A stretch of DNA of 42,675 bases, taken from assembly GCA_903923175.1 (NCBI GenBank), contig CAIXWQ010000726.1, positions 1-42,675 on the forward strand, in the 5' to 3' direction. The notes beneath the pieces were generated by a model. The model worked only from the letters and a program-made list of their open reading frames with translations, was not told where the DNA came from and searched no databases. This stretch comes from an uncultured delta proteobacterium (lineage in GTDB: Bacteria > Myxococcota_A > Polyangia > Polyangiales > JADJMO01). Of the stretch, positions 34,001 through 42,675 are shown one piece after another (position 1 is the stretch's first letter; each line of letters opens with the position of its first letter). The translations under genes were made by a program, and so were the position numbers.

Positions 34001-37000
34001 GGCCGCTACGGCACCCTCGTCGCCCGGTGCTTCGTCGAGCACCTGGCGGTAGATCTCGAGCGCAGCCGCCGCGTCGTCCAGCTCGCGCGCCTGCAGCTCG
34101 CCGATGCGCTTGCGGACGGCGATTCGCTCGGCGGCGTCGCCCGTCGTCGCAGCGCGCAGGCGCATGGCGTCGAGGAGCTCCAGCCACATCTTCTCGGACT
34201 CGTAGAGCCGCTCGAGCGCCCGAGATGCCTCGGTGTCGTTCGGCCGGACGTCGAGCGCTGCGCGGAGCGAGCCGATCGCCTCGCGCGGGTCGACGAGCCC
34301 CTTCTCCGCGCGCTTGGCGCGACGCATCAGCAAGTCGTAGCGGAGGTCCGCCTCGTTCGCGCCCGCCGCGTCGACGCGGCGCTGATAGAGCTCGACCAGC
34401 TTCTCGTTGTCGTCCTTCGCCTCGTAGAGCTCGATGAGCGCGTCGAGGGTGGCGGTCGACTCGGATTCGACCTCGAGCGCGTGCTCGAACGCGGCGATCG
34501 CCTGCGCCGCCTCGTCGAGCATGTCGCGACGGAGGCCGCCGAGGCGGCGCCACGCGAGCGCCTGCTCGGACGGATCACCGTGGATCTCGGCCTTCTTCGC
34601 GAGCACCCGGTCGAGCGCGCGCCAGTCACCGAGCAGCGTCGCGAGCTTGTCGAGCCGCTCGACGACGCTCAGGTCGTCAGGGTCGAGCGTGTGGAGACGC
34701 TCGAGCGTCTCGAGCGCCTTGCGGGGATCGTCGCGGCGACGATCGTGCAGGTCGGCGAGACCGCGCAGCAGGTCGGGCTTCGCGACGTCGTCGACCGCGG
34801 CGGTCGCGGTCTCGTAGGCGGCGACGAGCCCGTCCCAATCGCCAAGCGCCTCGGCGAGGCGATCGGCCTCGGTCCGCAGCGAACCGTCCTCCGGATCGAG
34901 GGCCCATGCCCTGCGGATGGCGTCGAAGGCCTTGGCGCGGTCGCCGCCGCGGTCCTCCCAGAGCTTCGCGGTCTCGCGGAGGATCGTCGTCCGGTCGCCG
35001 AGGTCGGTGGCGAGCGCGAGCCGCTCGTCGCCGAGGTCGATGAGGCGTCGCCAGTCGTCTGCCCCCTCGTAGAGGGGACGGAGGATCTCGGCGACGCGAG
35101 GCTTGAGCTCCTCGCGCTTGAGCATCGCCTCCAGGGCGTCGATGGCGCCGCGGTGCGAGGGGAGCGCCTGGACGATCTCCTCGTAGCGGTCGATGGCCCC
35201 GTTCGCGTCGGAGAGCTTGCCGTCGAGCACGCCGCCGAGCTTCAGGCGGAACGGCGCCCCCTTCTCGGGCGAATCGGCCGCCTCGGCGCGGCGCTCGAGC
35301 AGCTCGGCGAGATCGCGCCAGCGATCGGTCTTGGAGTACAGCGCCTCGAGCGCGTCGAGCGCGCCGCCATCACGGTCGTCGACCTCGAGCAGCTCGCGGA
35401 ACGCGTCGATCGCCGCGCCGTCGTCGTTGCGGACGTCGCGGTGGAGCTCGGCGATGTTGCGGAGCAGCGCGCTGCGCTCGGCCGGCTCGAAGCGGAAATC
35501 GAGCGCCTCGCGGTAGAGCGCGATGCGGTCGTCGGGGCGGCCGAGCGGCTTCAGCAGCCGCTCGATGGCGTCGAACGTCACGCGCCCAGCGGCGTCGACG
35601 GCGTGTGCGCGGCGGTAGAGCGCGAGCGCGCGCTCGGCGTCGTTCAAGCCCTCGGCGAGCTCGCCCGCGCGGAGCGCGAGCTTGGCGGTCGAGCCGTCGT
35701 CGCTCGTGATCTTCGCGAGCTCGCGCTCGTAGATCTCGAGCAGATCCTTCTGCAGGGCGCCCGACTTCGCGACGCGCTCGAGCTCGCTCCAGGTCGCCTC
35801 GTTCGAGGGATCCTCGGCGAGCACGCGCGCCCACGCGGCGAGGGACGCGGAGAGATCCTTCCCCTCGTCCTCCAGCATGTTGGAAATGCGCGTGAGGAAG
35901 CTGCGACGCTCGGCCGGCTCGTCGGCGTCGAGGAGCCGGACCTCCAGCGTGTGCATCACCTTGCGCCAGTCGCTGCGCTGCAGGTAGACCGGCTCGAGGA
36001 TCTCCGCCGCGCGGGCGCGGAGGTCCTTGTCGTCGAGCATCCCCTCGAGCTGCTCGATGGTCGGCGCGTACGTCGCGTCGATCGTGAGCGCCGTGCGGAA
36101 CTCGTCGAGCGCGCGGTCGACGTCGCCGAGGTGCTTGCGGGCGACGACCCCGAGCTCGTGGTGCAGCTCGACGTCGTTGCGCCACGTGGCGCCGCCCGAA
36201 GGAGGGGCGTCCGGCGCGTTGCCGAGCTGACGCTCGAGCAGGCCGACCACGTCGCTCCAGCGACCCACCTGGCCGTAGAGGCGTTCGAGCGAGGTCAGCG
36301 CCTTGAACGGCGGCTGCCCTTCACCCTCGACGAGCTGCTCGAGGGCGTCGATCGCCCCTTGCGCATCGGCGAGCCCCGTCTCGCAGAGCTCCGCCTGCTT
36401 GAACAGCAGCGCCGTCTTCTTGGCCGGATCGGCCTCGATCTCCACGCGACGCTTCAAGACGTCGAGCAGCGCCGGCGCGTCCTTCTCTTCTTCGTAGAGC
36501 GTCTCGAGCGCCTGCAGCGCCCGGACGTCGTCCGCGCGGAGCTCGAGCGCTCGCACGTAATAGGTGCGCGCGACCGCGCGGTCTTCGAGCCGGGTGCGCG
36601 CGAGCTCGGCGACCCGGAGGTTCACGTCGAGCTTCGCCTCGTCGTCGACGATCTCGGGCTCGACCTTGCGGAAGAGGGCCACGAGCTCGCCGTGCGCCGA
36701 GGTCTCCGCGGACAGCCGCTCGGCTCGCTCGAGCCACGCACGCACACCTTCGGTCGCCGCCGCGCCCTCGAGGCCGCGCGCAGCGAGCCCGAAGGCGCGC
36801 TTCGGATCGCTCAGCGTCGACTCGGCGACCTGGACGGCCGTCGCGAGAATCTCGAGCCGATCGGCCCCCTCGCCCGCGGCGTCGGCCTGGATCTCGAGCA
36901 CCCCGAGCAGCTTCTCGCCCAGGTTCTCGGCCTCGTAGAGCGGGCGCAGCAGCCCCGCCGCCTCGGCGCGCGCCTCGGCGTTCTCGAGGAGCTTCTCGAG

Positions 37001-40000
37001 CGCCGCGCGCGTCGGCGCATGCAACGTGTCGAGCGTGAGCGCGTCGCGGTAGGCCTCGAGGCCGCCCGAGAGCTCCTCGAGGTGCGCGATGCGCAGCGTG
37101 CCGAGGCTCGAGAGGAGCGACACCCGATCGCTCGGCTCCGACGCGAGCTCGAGCTGCTTCTCGATCGCATCCGCGAGATCGCGGTGCTGACCGGCCTTCT
37201 CGTACAAGGCCGAGAGGGCGGCGAGGGTGGGCCGGTCCGGCCCGAAATCCTCGAGCAGCGTGCGATAGGCGTCGATCGCGCCTTGCACGTCCTCGAGCTC
37301 CCGCGACAGCACCTCGGCGCAGCGACGCAGCAGCGTTCGGCGCAGCTCCGCATCCTGCGCGAGCCGCTCGCGGGCCCGCAGCACGGTCACGAGCTCGCGG
37401 TGGCTCGCGGTGGCCGAGTAGAGCCGATCGAGCGCCTCGAGCGCCTCGAGGTCGGCCTCGTCCATGTCGAGGCGGCGCTTCCACGCGGCGATCGCGCCCG
37501 TGTTGTCGGCGAGCGGCCCCTCGCGCAGCGTGCCGAGTCGGCCGAGCAGCGCCTTCTTGGCTGCGTCGTCCTCCTCGAGATCGACCTCGGCGGCGAGGAT
37601 GCCGTCGAGCAGCTTGTGCTCGTCGCCGAACGCGTAGATGCGCTCGAGCGCCTTGAGCGCAGGGCGAACGATGGCCGGATCGGCCCCTTCGAGCGCCACG
37701 ATGCTGCGGAACACGCGCTCGGCGGCCGCGCGATCGTCGAGGAGATCCTCGAACACGCGCGCCTGGTCGAGCAGTATCTCGCCCTTCGTCTCGACGTCCT
37801 TCGCGGCCACCGCGGCGGCACCGAGCACCTCGGCGACACGCGCGTGGGCGACGGCGCGACGGCCGACGTCGAGGAGCTTCTTGCGCGCGTCGGTGTCGCG
37901 CGGATCGAGGGGGACGAGCTGCGCGAGCGCGTCGAGCGCCCCCGCGTCGTTCTTGAGACGATCGTCGCGGAGCTGCGCGAGCCGGCGGAGCAGCTCGATG
38001 CGCTCCTCGACCTCGAGCACGCCCTCGACGAGCCGGATGGTCGAGACCTCGTCGAGCTCGCGCGGCTCGTCGCGCGAGACGTAGACGCGCTCGAGCACCT
38101 CGGCGGCGCGGACGCGCGTCTCGGGGCGATCCATGACGATGCGAGCGATCGCGCGGGCGTCGACGTGGTTGACGTCACGCTCGAGGATCGCCGCCGCGTA
38201 GCGGAGCGCCTCGGCGCCGTTCTCCAGGCGCTCGAGGTACAGCCGGGCGAGGCGTCCTTCGAGCGCGGTGCGGTGGGCGTCGTCGCCGCGATCGAGCTGG
38301 CGGACGAGGAGCGCCGCGAGCTCGGCGAAGCGGGCCGTCCGCTGATAGAGCTTGTCGAGCGAGCGGATCGCCGGATCGTTCTCCGGATCGATCGCGACCA
38401 CGCGCTCGTAGGCGGAGGCCGCGCGGCCCGGATCGTCGAGGATGTCCTCGAAGACGAGCGCGACCTCGGCGAGCAGCTCCACCCTGCGGTGCGTGTCGTC
38501 CGACGCCTCGATGGCGCGGTCGTACATGCGCTGCAGATCGTCCCAGCGCTCGCGCGCCGTGAGGATCTGCTTGAGGCGGGTGAACGCGTGCGTGTCTGCC
38601 GGGTCCGCGAGCAGGATGCGCTCGAGGTACGGGATGGCTGCGTCGGACTCGTTGAGCTTGTCCTCGAGCAGGATGCTCGCGCGCTCGCAGAGCTCCCGCT
38701 CGACGTCGGCCGCGACCTTCGACTCGCCCGACGAGCGATCGAGCGCCGTCGCGTAGGCGGCGGCGACCGCGGCCAGCTGACCGGTCATCCCGCCGAGCTC
38801 GCCGAGCCGATCCCAGAGCTCGAGATCGCCAGCGAACTCGGCGACCGCGCGCTGCAGCACGCCGAACGCGGCCGCGTCGTCGTGACGCTGCTCGCGGTGG
38901 ACCGACGAGAGGCGCCCGAACAGCGAGCGGCGCTCGCCCGCCTCGGTCGCGCCAGCGAGGACGACCTCGAGGACGCGCGCTTGCTTGTCGTACGCGCCGA
39001 GGGCTTCGTACTCGTGCTCGAGCTGCCGGGCGGCGCGCTGCGCGAGGGTCGGGTTGGCCTCGAGCGACTCGAGGACCTCGATCGCACCGGCGTCGTGTGG
39101 CGCGATCTCGAGCGCGCGAACGGAGGCCTCGAGGGCCGCGTCGGGCTTCTCGAGCTTGGTCGCGTAGAGCCGGGCGAGCTCGACCTCGCGCTCCGCCCGC
39201 TCGGTGCCGACCGCGAGGTCGCGGTCCTTCTCGAGCGCCACGGCCGCCTCCGCGGCGTTGCCCGCGGCGAGCTCGAGGCGCGTGATCGCACGCAGCGCGC
39301 CGCGGTGGTCGGCCGCGAGCCCGAGCGCCTTCTTGTAGATCTCGAGCGCGCGCGCGGCCTCGCCGAACGCCTCTTCCTCGAGCTGCGCCCACTCGAACAG
39401 CAGGGAGACCTGCGCCGAATTCGACTCGGCGCGCTCGAGCCGGAGCTCGTACAGCGCGCGCAGATCGTCGCTGCGCCGCGCCTCGCGAAGGAGCCGGTCG
39501 AGGGCGAGGATCGCCTCCTCGTCCTCCGCATCGGCATCGACGACGCGTCGGAGCTCGGTGACCGCCTCGTCGATCTTGCCGAGCTCGGCGCTCAGCACGC
39601 GCGCGAGCTCTGCCTGGAGCTTGCGCTTCTCTTCGATCGAAGCCTCGGAGCGCTTGCCCGCGTTGAGGCCGGCGAGCCGCTCCCGGAGCGCCTCCACGTA
39701 GCCCTCGAAGGCGTTGGCCGGACGGGCCGCCCCCTCGAGCTCTAGGCGCATGTCCTCGGTCGGCTGCAGCGCGTACGCGCGCCGCGCGTAGGCGAACGCG
39801 CCCTGGCGATCGCCGAGCGGGCCTGCCGCGAGCTCACGCAGGCGGCGGAGGATCCGCACGCGCTCGTCGAGGTCTTCGGTGCCGCGAAGCAGCACGTCGT
39901 ACACCGCGGGCAGGCGCGGCCACGCCGACTCGTGCTCGAGGATCGGGACGAGCTCGCGTGCCGCCCGCACGTCGTCGGGCTGCACGGCGAGGACGCGCTC

Positions 40001-42325
40001 GTAGGCGCGCGCGGCGCGCTCGGGGCGCTTGATCTTGTCGACGTACACCGCCGCCACGCGCCACGAGAGATCGACGCGAAGCTTGGGATCTTCCGCGCGG
40101 TCGGCCGCTCCGGAGAGCGCGTCGGCCAAGCCCTCCCAGTCCTCCTGCTGCGAGTAGACGTCGGTCAGACCGTCGTAGTCGCCGAGCTTGAGGTACTCGT
40201 CGCGCAAGATGCGCAGCGCCTTCGGGTAGCCGGGGCGCAGCTGCAGGATGCGACGCCACGTCTCGATCGCCTTCTGCGGATCGGAGAGGCGCGACTCGTA
40301 GAGCGCGCCCAGCTTCTCGAGCAGCTTGACCTTCGAGTCGTCGCCGTCGGCCTGCTCCACGCGGTGGCCGAGCACGCGCGCGAGGGTCGCGAAGTCCTTG
40401 TCGCGCTCCGCCTGCTTCTCGAGGGCGTCGAGGACGCCGGGCGCGTGGGAGTCCTCGTCGAGGAGCTCCCAGTACAGCGCGATCGCGTCGGCGCCCTTGT
40501 CGAGGCGCTCGGCGGCGAGCTTCGCCATCTCGATGGTGAGCTCCCGCTTCGCGTCCGCGCTCGCGTGGGCGCGCATCGAGGAGAGGAGGTCGTAGAGCGG
40601 CTTGAACGCGCGGCGCTTGGCGTAGAGCTCGCGGAGCCGCGCGGTCGCCTCTTCGTCGTCGGGCTTTTGCGCGTGGAGGTGCTCGTACGCCTCGACGGCG
40701 TTCTGCACGTTCGAGAACTTCTCGAGCCACTGCCGCGCGACCGAGCGCCACAGCTCGGCCTTCACCTCGGAGTCGGTCTCGAGCTCGGCGAGGCGCGCCT
40801 GCGCGCCGACGAGGTCGCGCGGGCGGTTGAGCGCCTCGAAGATGCGGACCTGTTCGCGGACCGCATCGAGGTTGTTCGGATCCAGCTGGACGAGCTGGTT
40901 GAGGATCGGGACGAGCGCGGTGTCCTGCTTCGTGCGGTCACGATGCAGGACGAGGATCTCCGCGAGGATCGGCACGCGCGCCGGGTCGGTCGCGGGGAAG
41001 CGATCGAGCTGCCCACGAAGCAGATCGACGATCGCCGGCCACGCCTCGGTGCGGTAGTAGAGCCGCTTGAGCGACTCGCGCGCCTCGACGTTCGCGGGGT
41101 CGCCGCGCACGACTTGCTTCCAGTGCTCGATCGCCTTGCCGGCGCCCTGGGTCTCCTCGGAGAGCTTGGCGAGCTCCGAGGCGATCGTCTGGCGCTCCGG
41201 CCCGTCGCCGAGCGCGCGCTGCGCGTCGGTGAGGATCTGCACGAGGCGCGGCTGCTCGTTGCGACCGGGGAGGAATTCGCGGAAGAACGAGAGCATCGCC
41301 GGGTGCGCCGGCTCCGCCTTGCGGATCTTCTCGAACCAGGGCTCGGCGAGCTCGGGCATGCCGCGCATGCGCCAGTTCGTCATCGCGATCTGGAAGTGGA
41401 GCTCGTTCTCCTTACCCGGGCGCAGACGCGCCTTGAGCGCGTCCTCGTAGAGCGCGACGACGCGCTCCCACTGCTCGTGCTTGCCGAGGTAGTCGACCAG
41501 GAAGCCGATCGCCTCGTCGTTGCCGGGGGCGAGCTCGAGGACCTTGTCGTACGCGGCGGCGGCGCCAGCCTCGTCCTGGAGGCTCCGGAGCTTGACGCGC
41601 GCGAGGCGGATGCGCGCGGCGAGGCGCGCTTCCTTGTCCGACGCGAGCTGCGAGACCGACTCCAGCACGCGCGCGACGTCGGCGTACTGACCGTCGGCGC
41701 GATAGAGGCGCTCGAGCAGCGCGGCGGACTCGACGCGCGCCGGGTCGAGGGTGCGGGCCTCCTCGAGGCGGTCGATGATCACGCCACGCGTGGCGGCGAG
41801 CTCCTCCTTCGTCCCCTGGAGGCCGTAGCGGAACGCGGTCTGCGCCGCCGAGTAGAGCATCGCGGCCTGCGGCTCGGGCTTGCCGGCCATGCGCTCGGCC
41901 GCCTCCATCAGCTCCTTGAGCTGATCGGCCCAGTGCAGCTTCTCGGCCTCGATCGCCTCGATCTTGGCTTCGACGTTCGCGTCGCCTGGGCGAAGCTTCG
42001 CCAGGCGCTGCAACGCGCCGAGCGCCTGCTTGGCGTCGTCGAGGACCTCGTTGAGGACGCGAGCGAGCTCGGCCTGCAAGTCGGCCTCGCGCGGGGTCCC
42101 GTCGGCGATCACGATCTCGAGCTCGAGGAGCTTCGCGACCGCATCGTCTTCGTGGCGCCCCGCATGCTCTCGGCGCGCGGCCTCGAGCAGGTCCAAGAGG
42201 GCGTCGTTCGACATCCCGGCGCCGGACGGGTCGGTGACCGCATCCTGCAGCTCGGTCCACGCCCCCTCGTGGTCGGGGTCTTCCTGCAGCTTGCCGAGGG
42301 CTCGACGGATCGTCTGGTCGCTCAT
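31010..42325 (-). CDS. Giant TPR-like helical repeat protein, 3771 residues
   Basis: The start ATG 42325 has GGAGAA four bases upstream. No signal peptide or membrane helix is seen, so it is probably cytoplasmic. Almost the whole length is made of degenerate TPR-like helical hairpins in modules of roughly 70-90 residues. A typical module has an AxxLExLY helix, then W..LA..LERR, then a canonical TPR with YR.VL..DP. A longer module variant inserts a helix ending LEPVY or LRPLY (for example AAEILEPVYLQRSDW and VAEILRPLYEGADDW). The last 150 residues are more standard TPRs (KDAALQEFDLAFKIDPGN). No enzymatic domain is visible. It may be a large scaffold. The antisense 2793-residue ORF on the track is a shadow. 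Confidence 0.92.
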   Translation of the reverse strand: MSDQTIRRALGKLQEDPDHEGAWTELQDAVTDPSGAGMSNDALLDLLEAARREHAGRHEDDAVAKLLELEIVIADGTPREADLQAELARVLNEVLDDAKQALGALQRLAKLRPGDANVEAKIEAIEAEKLHWADQLKELMEAAERMAGKPEPQAAMLYSAAQTAFRYGLQGTKEELAATRGVIIDRLEEARTLDPARVESAALLERLYRADGQYADVARVLESVSQLASDKEARLAARIRLARVKLRSLQDEAGAAAAYDKVLELAPGNDEAIGFLVDYLGKHEQWERVVALYEDALKARLRPGKENELHFQIAMTNWRMRGMPELAEPWFEKIRKAEPAHPAMLSFFREFLPGRNEQPRLVQILTDAQRALGDGPERQTIASELAKLSEETQGAGKAIEHWKQVVRGDPANVEARESLKRLYYRTEAWPAIVDLLRGQLDRFPATDPARVPILAEILVLHRDRTKQDTALVPILNQLVQLDPNNLDAVREQVRIFEALNRPRDLVGAQARLAELETDSEVKAELWRSVARQWLEKFSNVQNAVEAYEHLHAQKPDDEEATARLRELYAKRRAFKPLYDLLSSMRAHASADAKRELTIEMAKLAAERLDKGADAIALYWELLDEDSHAPGVLDALEKQAERDKDFATLARVLGHRVEQADGDDSKVKLLEKLGALYESRLSDPQKAIETWRRILQLRPGYPKALRILRDEYLKLGDYDGLTDVYSQQEDWEGLADALSGAADRAEDPKLRVDLSWRVAAVYVDKIKRPERAARAYERVLAVQPDDVRAARELVPILEHESAWPRLPAVYDVLLRGTEDLDERVRILRRLRELAAGPLGDRQGAFAYARRAYALQPTEDMRLELEGAARPANAFEGYVEALRERLAGLNAGKRSEASIEEKRKLQAELARVLSAELGKIDEAVTELRRVVDADAEDEEAILALDRLLREARRSDDLRALYELRLERAESNSAQVSLLFEWAQLEEEAFGEAARALEIYKKALGLAADHRGALRAITRLELAAGNAAEAAVALEKDRDLAVGTERAEREVELARLYATKLEKPDAALEASVRALEIAPHDAGAIEVLESLEANPTLAQRAARQLEHEYEALGAYDKQARVLEVVLAGATEAGERRSLFGRLSSVHREQRHDDAAAFGVLQRAVAEFAGDLELWDRLGELGGMTGQLAAVAAAYATALDRSSGESKVAADVERELCERASILLEDKLNESDAAIPYLERILLADPADTHAFTRLKQILTARERWDDLQRMYDRAIEASDDTHRRVELLAEVALVFEDILDDPGRAASAYERVVAIDPENDPAIRSLDKLYQRTARFAELAALLVRQLDRGDDAHRTALEGRLARLYLERLENGAEALRYAAAILERDVNHVDARAIARIVMDRPETRVRAAEVLERVYVSRDEPRELDEVSTIRLVEGVLEVEERIELLRRLAQLRDDRLKNDAGALDALAQLVPLDPRDTDARKKLLDVGRRAVAHARVAEVLGAAAVAAKDVETKGEILLDQARVFEDLLDDRAAAERVFRSIVALEGADPAIVRPALKALERIYAFGDEHKLLDGILAAEVDLEEDDAAKKALLGRLGTLREGPLADNTGAIAAWKRRLDMDEADLEALEALDRLYSATASHRELVTVLRARERLAQDAELRRTLLRRCAEVLSRELEDVQGAIDAYRTLLEDFGPDRPTLAALSALYEKAGQHRDLADAIEKQLELASEPSDRVSLLSSLGTLRIAHLEELSGGLEAYRDALTLDTLHAPTRAALEKLLENAEARAEAAGLLRPLYEAENLGEKLLGVLEIQADAAGEGADRLEILATAVQVAESTLSDPKRAFGLAARGLEGAAATEGVRAWLERAERLSAETSAHGELVALFRKVEPEIVDDEAKLDVNLRVAELARTRLEDRAVARTYYVRALELRADDVRALQALETLYEEEKDAPALLDVLKRRVEIEADPAKKTALLFKQAELCETGLADAQGAIDALEQLVEGEGQPPFKALTSLERLYGQVGRWSDVVGLLERQLGNAPDAPPSGGATWRNDVELHHELGVVARKHLGDVDRALDEFRTALTIDATYAPTIEQLEGMLDDKDLRARAAEILEPVYLQRSDWRKVMHTLEVRLLDADEPAERRSFLTRISNMLEDEGKDLSASLAAWARVLAEDPSNEATWSELERVAKSGALQKDLLEIYERELAKITSDDGSTAKLALRAGELAEGLNDAERALALYRRAHAVDAAGRVTFDAIERLLKPLGRPDDRIALYREALDFRFEPAERSALLRNIAELHRDVRNDDGAAIDAFRELLEVDDRDGGALDALEALYSKTDRWRDLAELLERRAEAADSPEKGAPFRLKLGGVLDGKLSDANGAIDRYEEIVQALPSHRGAIDALEAMLKREELKPRVAEILRPLYEGADDWRRLIDLGDERLALATDLGDRTTILRETAKLWEDRGGDRAKAFDAIRRAWALDPEDGSLRTEADRLAEALGDWDGLVAAYETATAAVDDVAKPDLLRGLADLHDRRRDDPRKALETLERLHTLDPDDLSVVERLDKLATLLGDWRALDRVLAKKAEIHGDPSEQALAWRRLGGLRRDMLDEAAQAIAAFEHALEVESESTATLDALIELYEAKDDNEKLVELYQRRVDAAGANEADLRYDLLMRRAKRAEKGLVDPREAIGSLRAALDVRPNDTEASRALERLYESEKMWLELLDAMRLRAATTGDAAERIAVRKRIGELQARELDDAAAALEIYRQVLDEAPGDEGAVAAVRAIGEKDEALRGTAADILEPVLRGAGRHDDLVAVLELRLGGQQDPIDRARTLQSIARVHEEGRHDVAAARDALLRAFEETPDDKELRDELERMAGHEPGDAGWRAWADALEKRAAGGYDADLGKELLVTLARVAEEKLKDDARAAAALAKATEQAGDLPELLEGLDRLYGRLDKFEDLADVLQRRIEVSTEAAARADLRRRLALLQIEKFNHKREGLATLRSAIEEVPEHAATRAALEKLLDDAELFEEVSESLEPVYRAANDHHKLATLFEKRIDRAAPRDRTRLRLDLARVLEEKAEDPKAAQRQVERALKDEPTEPEAFAELERLLPITDQWKEAADVVAEILAANASLPSDTARDLWLKVAGWRRDRAKDERGAEEAYAKALAHDPENLEILKTIESLQRGAGREADLVATLRRRSALEGAPEEKRVLLREAHTLAVTVLKDAVLAEVILRELLKEDEANAWALEQLTAARAEAKDWKEVFALLLRRAELAAEADEQSKLRHEAAKVARSELADVAQAIELYRELLDSSDGGVGDEVAAKELRALYLDAKRFDDLAELIGRLIDAARSPDGRSVLRLELASLQHEQLQKPEDAVDTLRAVIEEEPSNTEAVLKLGDLYESLGRDEPLAELLGAQIERASTAGDRSAELSLRVRLGELYANRLKDPARAIETYEAVLAKDEKHVGALRALVKIHGQRGDREKKAEALARLVEESTGAEGAELALELAELRGELKDDGGREKALRRALDLAEKAEAKDLAARARKDLRTHYQGTQAWGELAAILVLEAEIESEAAPKSALYKQAAEIHMQKREAPGEAAALLEKASALVPDDRPLLLLLCDALSASGRGKDAADVLRKVIESFGGKRTKELAVYHHRLAQALSAQGEKDAALQEFDLAFKIDPGNVLVLRDLGKLALETSDLERAQRTFRALLLQKLDGSSGITKGEVFFYLGEISHKQGDKTKAIQMYERAVETEPTLVTAKERIAELKAAK

Positions 42326-42477
42326 CGTTTCTCCGAGACGGACGCTCTCGAGGGGTCGGCGCGCGCGCCCCGCGCACCGACGTCTGGATCGAAGGGTTCG
42401 ACTCCCTCGCTCGCCAAGCCCGCGGCCTCACCGCACCGCTCGCAGGGGACGTATAAACGCCGGAAACCGACGCTCAC
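42322..42477 (-). CDS. Possible 51-codon leader ORF overlapping the TPR start
   Basis: An open frame from GTG 42477 ends in a TGA that overlaps the TPR gene's ATG (ATGA), the arrangement of translationally coupled genes. It encodes SVGFRRLYVPCERCGEAAG and a basic tail, with one CxxC pair. A rare TTA leucine codon and the lack of recognisable similarity count against it. The track's 112-codon version begins further upstream without support. Confidence 0.25.
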   Translation of the reverse strand: MSVGFRRLYVPCERCGEAAGLASEGVEPFDPDVGARGARADPSRASVSEKR

Positions 42478-42578
42478 ACGGGGCTTTTTGAGCCAACTGC
42501 GCGGCGAGCCTACACCGTTTGGTTTCCTCGGTGGGGTCGATTCCTGCCGCATCACGCAGACGGCGGATACGTCGGGCA

Positions 42579-42593
42579 CACGTCCGGGACGTG
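42579..42593. promoter_or_regulatory. Perfect palindrome near the right edge
   Basis: cacgtccgggacgtg is a 7-bp perfect inverted repeat around one base. It lies just downstream of the right-edge gene stop and about 250 bp upstream of the TPR gene, and could be an operator. Support is only the symmetry. Confidence 0.25.
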
Positions 42594-42607
42594 GTGCGGC
42601 CGCGACG

Positions 42608-42675
42608 CTACTGCGCCTGCTGGGGCCAGCGGAGCTCCAGGTTCCCCAACGGCCCCGCAAAGCGAAGGGTCACGA
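42608..42675 (-). CDS. C-terminal end of an unknown gene, cut by the right edge
   Basis: Reading leftward from the window edge, one frame gives TLRFAGPLGNLELRWPQQAQ and then a TAG stop at 42608-42610. The composition looks coding, and the orientation matches the TPR gene. Only about 22 codons are visible, so nothing can be said about function. Confidence 0.4.
   Translation of the reverse strand, partial: VTLRFAGPLGNLELRWPQQAQ

Noticed and set aside
31364-39745. 2793-residue plus-strand ORF
   Set aside because: It is wholly antisense to the giant TPR gene, has Arg/Leu/Val-rich composition with no domain, and the minus frame has clear repeat structure and a ribosome site.
42385-42415. tRNA T-arm lookalike (gggttcgactccc)
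   Set aside because: The T-loop sequence is present, but no matching acceptor, D-arm or anticodon stem can be formed upstream.
1-42675. Mobile element, prophage, CRISPR or defence island
   Set aside because: No transposase, integrase, terminal repeats, spacer array or nuclease was seen. The lone methyltransferase is not enough to call a restriction or defence system.

Overview
High-GC (about 70%), gene-dense bacterial DNA. No taxonomic marker is present. The style points to a myxobacterium, probably in the Polyangiales: very strong G/C third positions, GTG and TTG starts, many lipoproteins with Ser/Ala-rich or charged linkers, FHA-GGDEF and PAS-kinase-receiver proteins, Cys-rich surface lipoproteins and an 11.3-kb TPR gene. 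This assignment is inference. I see no tRNA, rRNA, CRISPR array, insertion sequence, prophage or integrase, so this looks like ordinary chromosome.

Left part (1-9.7 kb): a leftward receiver-like protein runs off the left edge and is absent from the ORF track. It is divergent from smpB, which overlaps a small unknown gene. Then come a lipoprotein with a C-terminal haem-c motif, two tandem paralogous lipoproteins that each contain two copies of the same domain, truD, and an ExbB/ExbD/TonB energy-transduction set.

Middle (9.7-26.9 kb): a leftward zinc-finger anti-sigma-like protein, a TPR lipoprotein, then a rightward run of response regulator, queA, tgt (queuosine tRNA modification) and a polysaccharide flippase, followed by a succinate/acetyl-CoA transferase. 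Next are a leftward FHA-GGDEF diguanylate cyclase and PPP phosphatase, a Cys-rich lipoprotein, ElbB, a DUF6178-like protein, an orphan beta-type DNA methyltransferase, and a two-gene membrane unit ending in a GT39-like glycosyltransferase.

Right part (27-42.7 kb): an ECF sigma factor lies between two paralogous ChrR-type zinc/cupin anti-sigma proteins, with an RpoE-like promoter candidate in front. This is followed by a hybrid histidine kinase. A convergent intrinsic terminator separates these from a leftward gene for a 3771-residue repeat protein. Upstream of that is a possible 51-codon leader ORF overlapping its start (ATGA), and the tail of another leftward gene at the right edge.

The observations most worth following are the ChrR-sigma-ChrR sandwich, the giant repeat protein with two module types, the duplicated two-domain lipoprotein family and the cytochrome c'-like lipoprotein. 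None of these is proven to be a new system from sequence alone.
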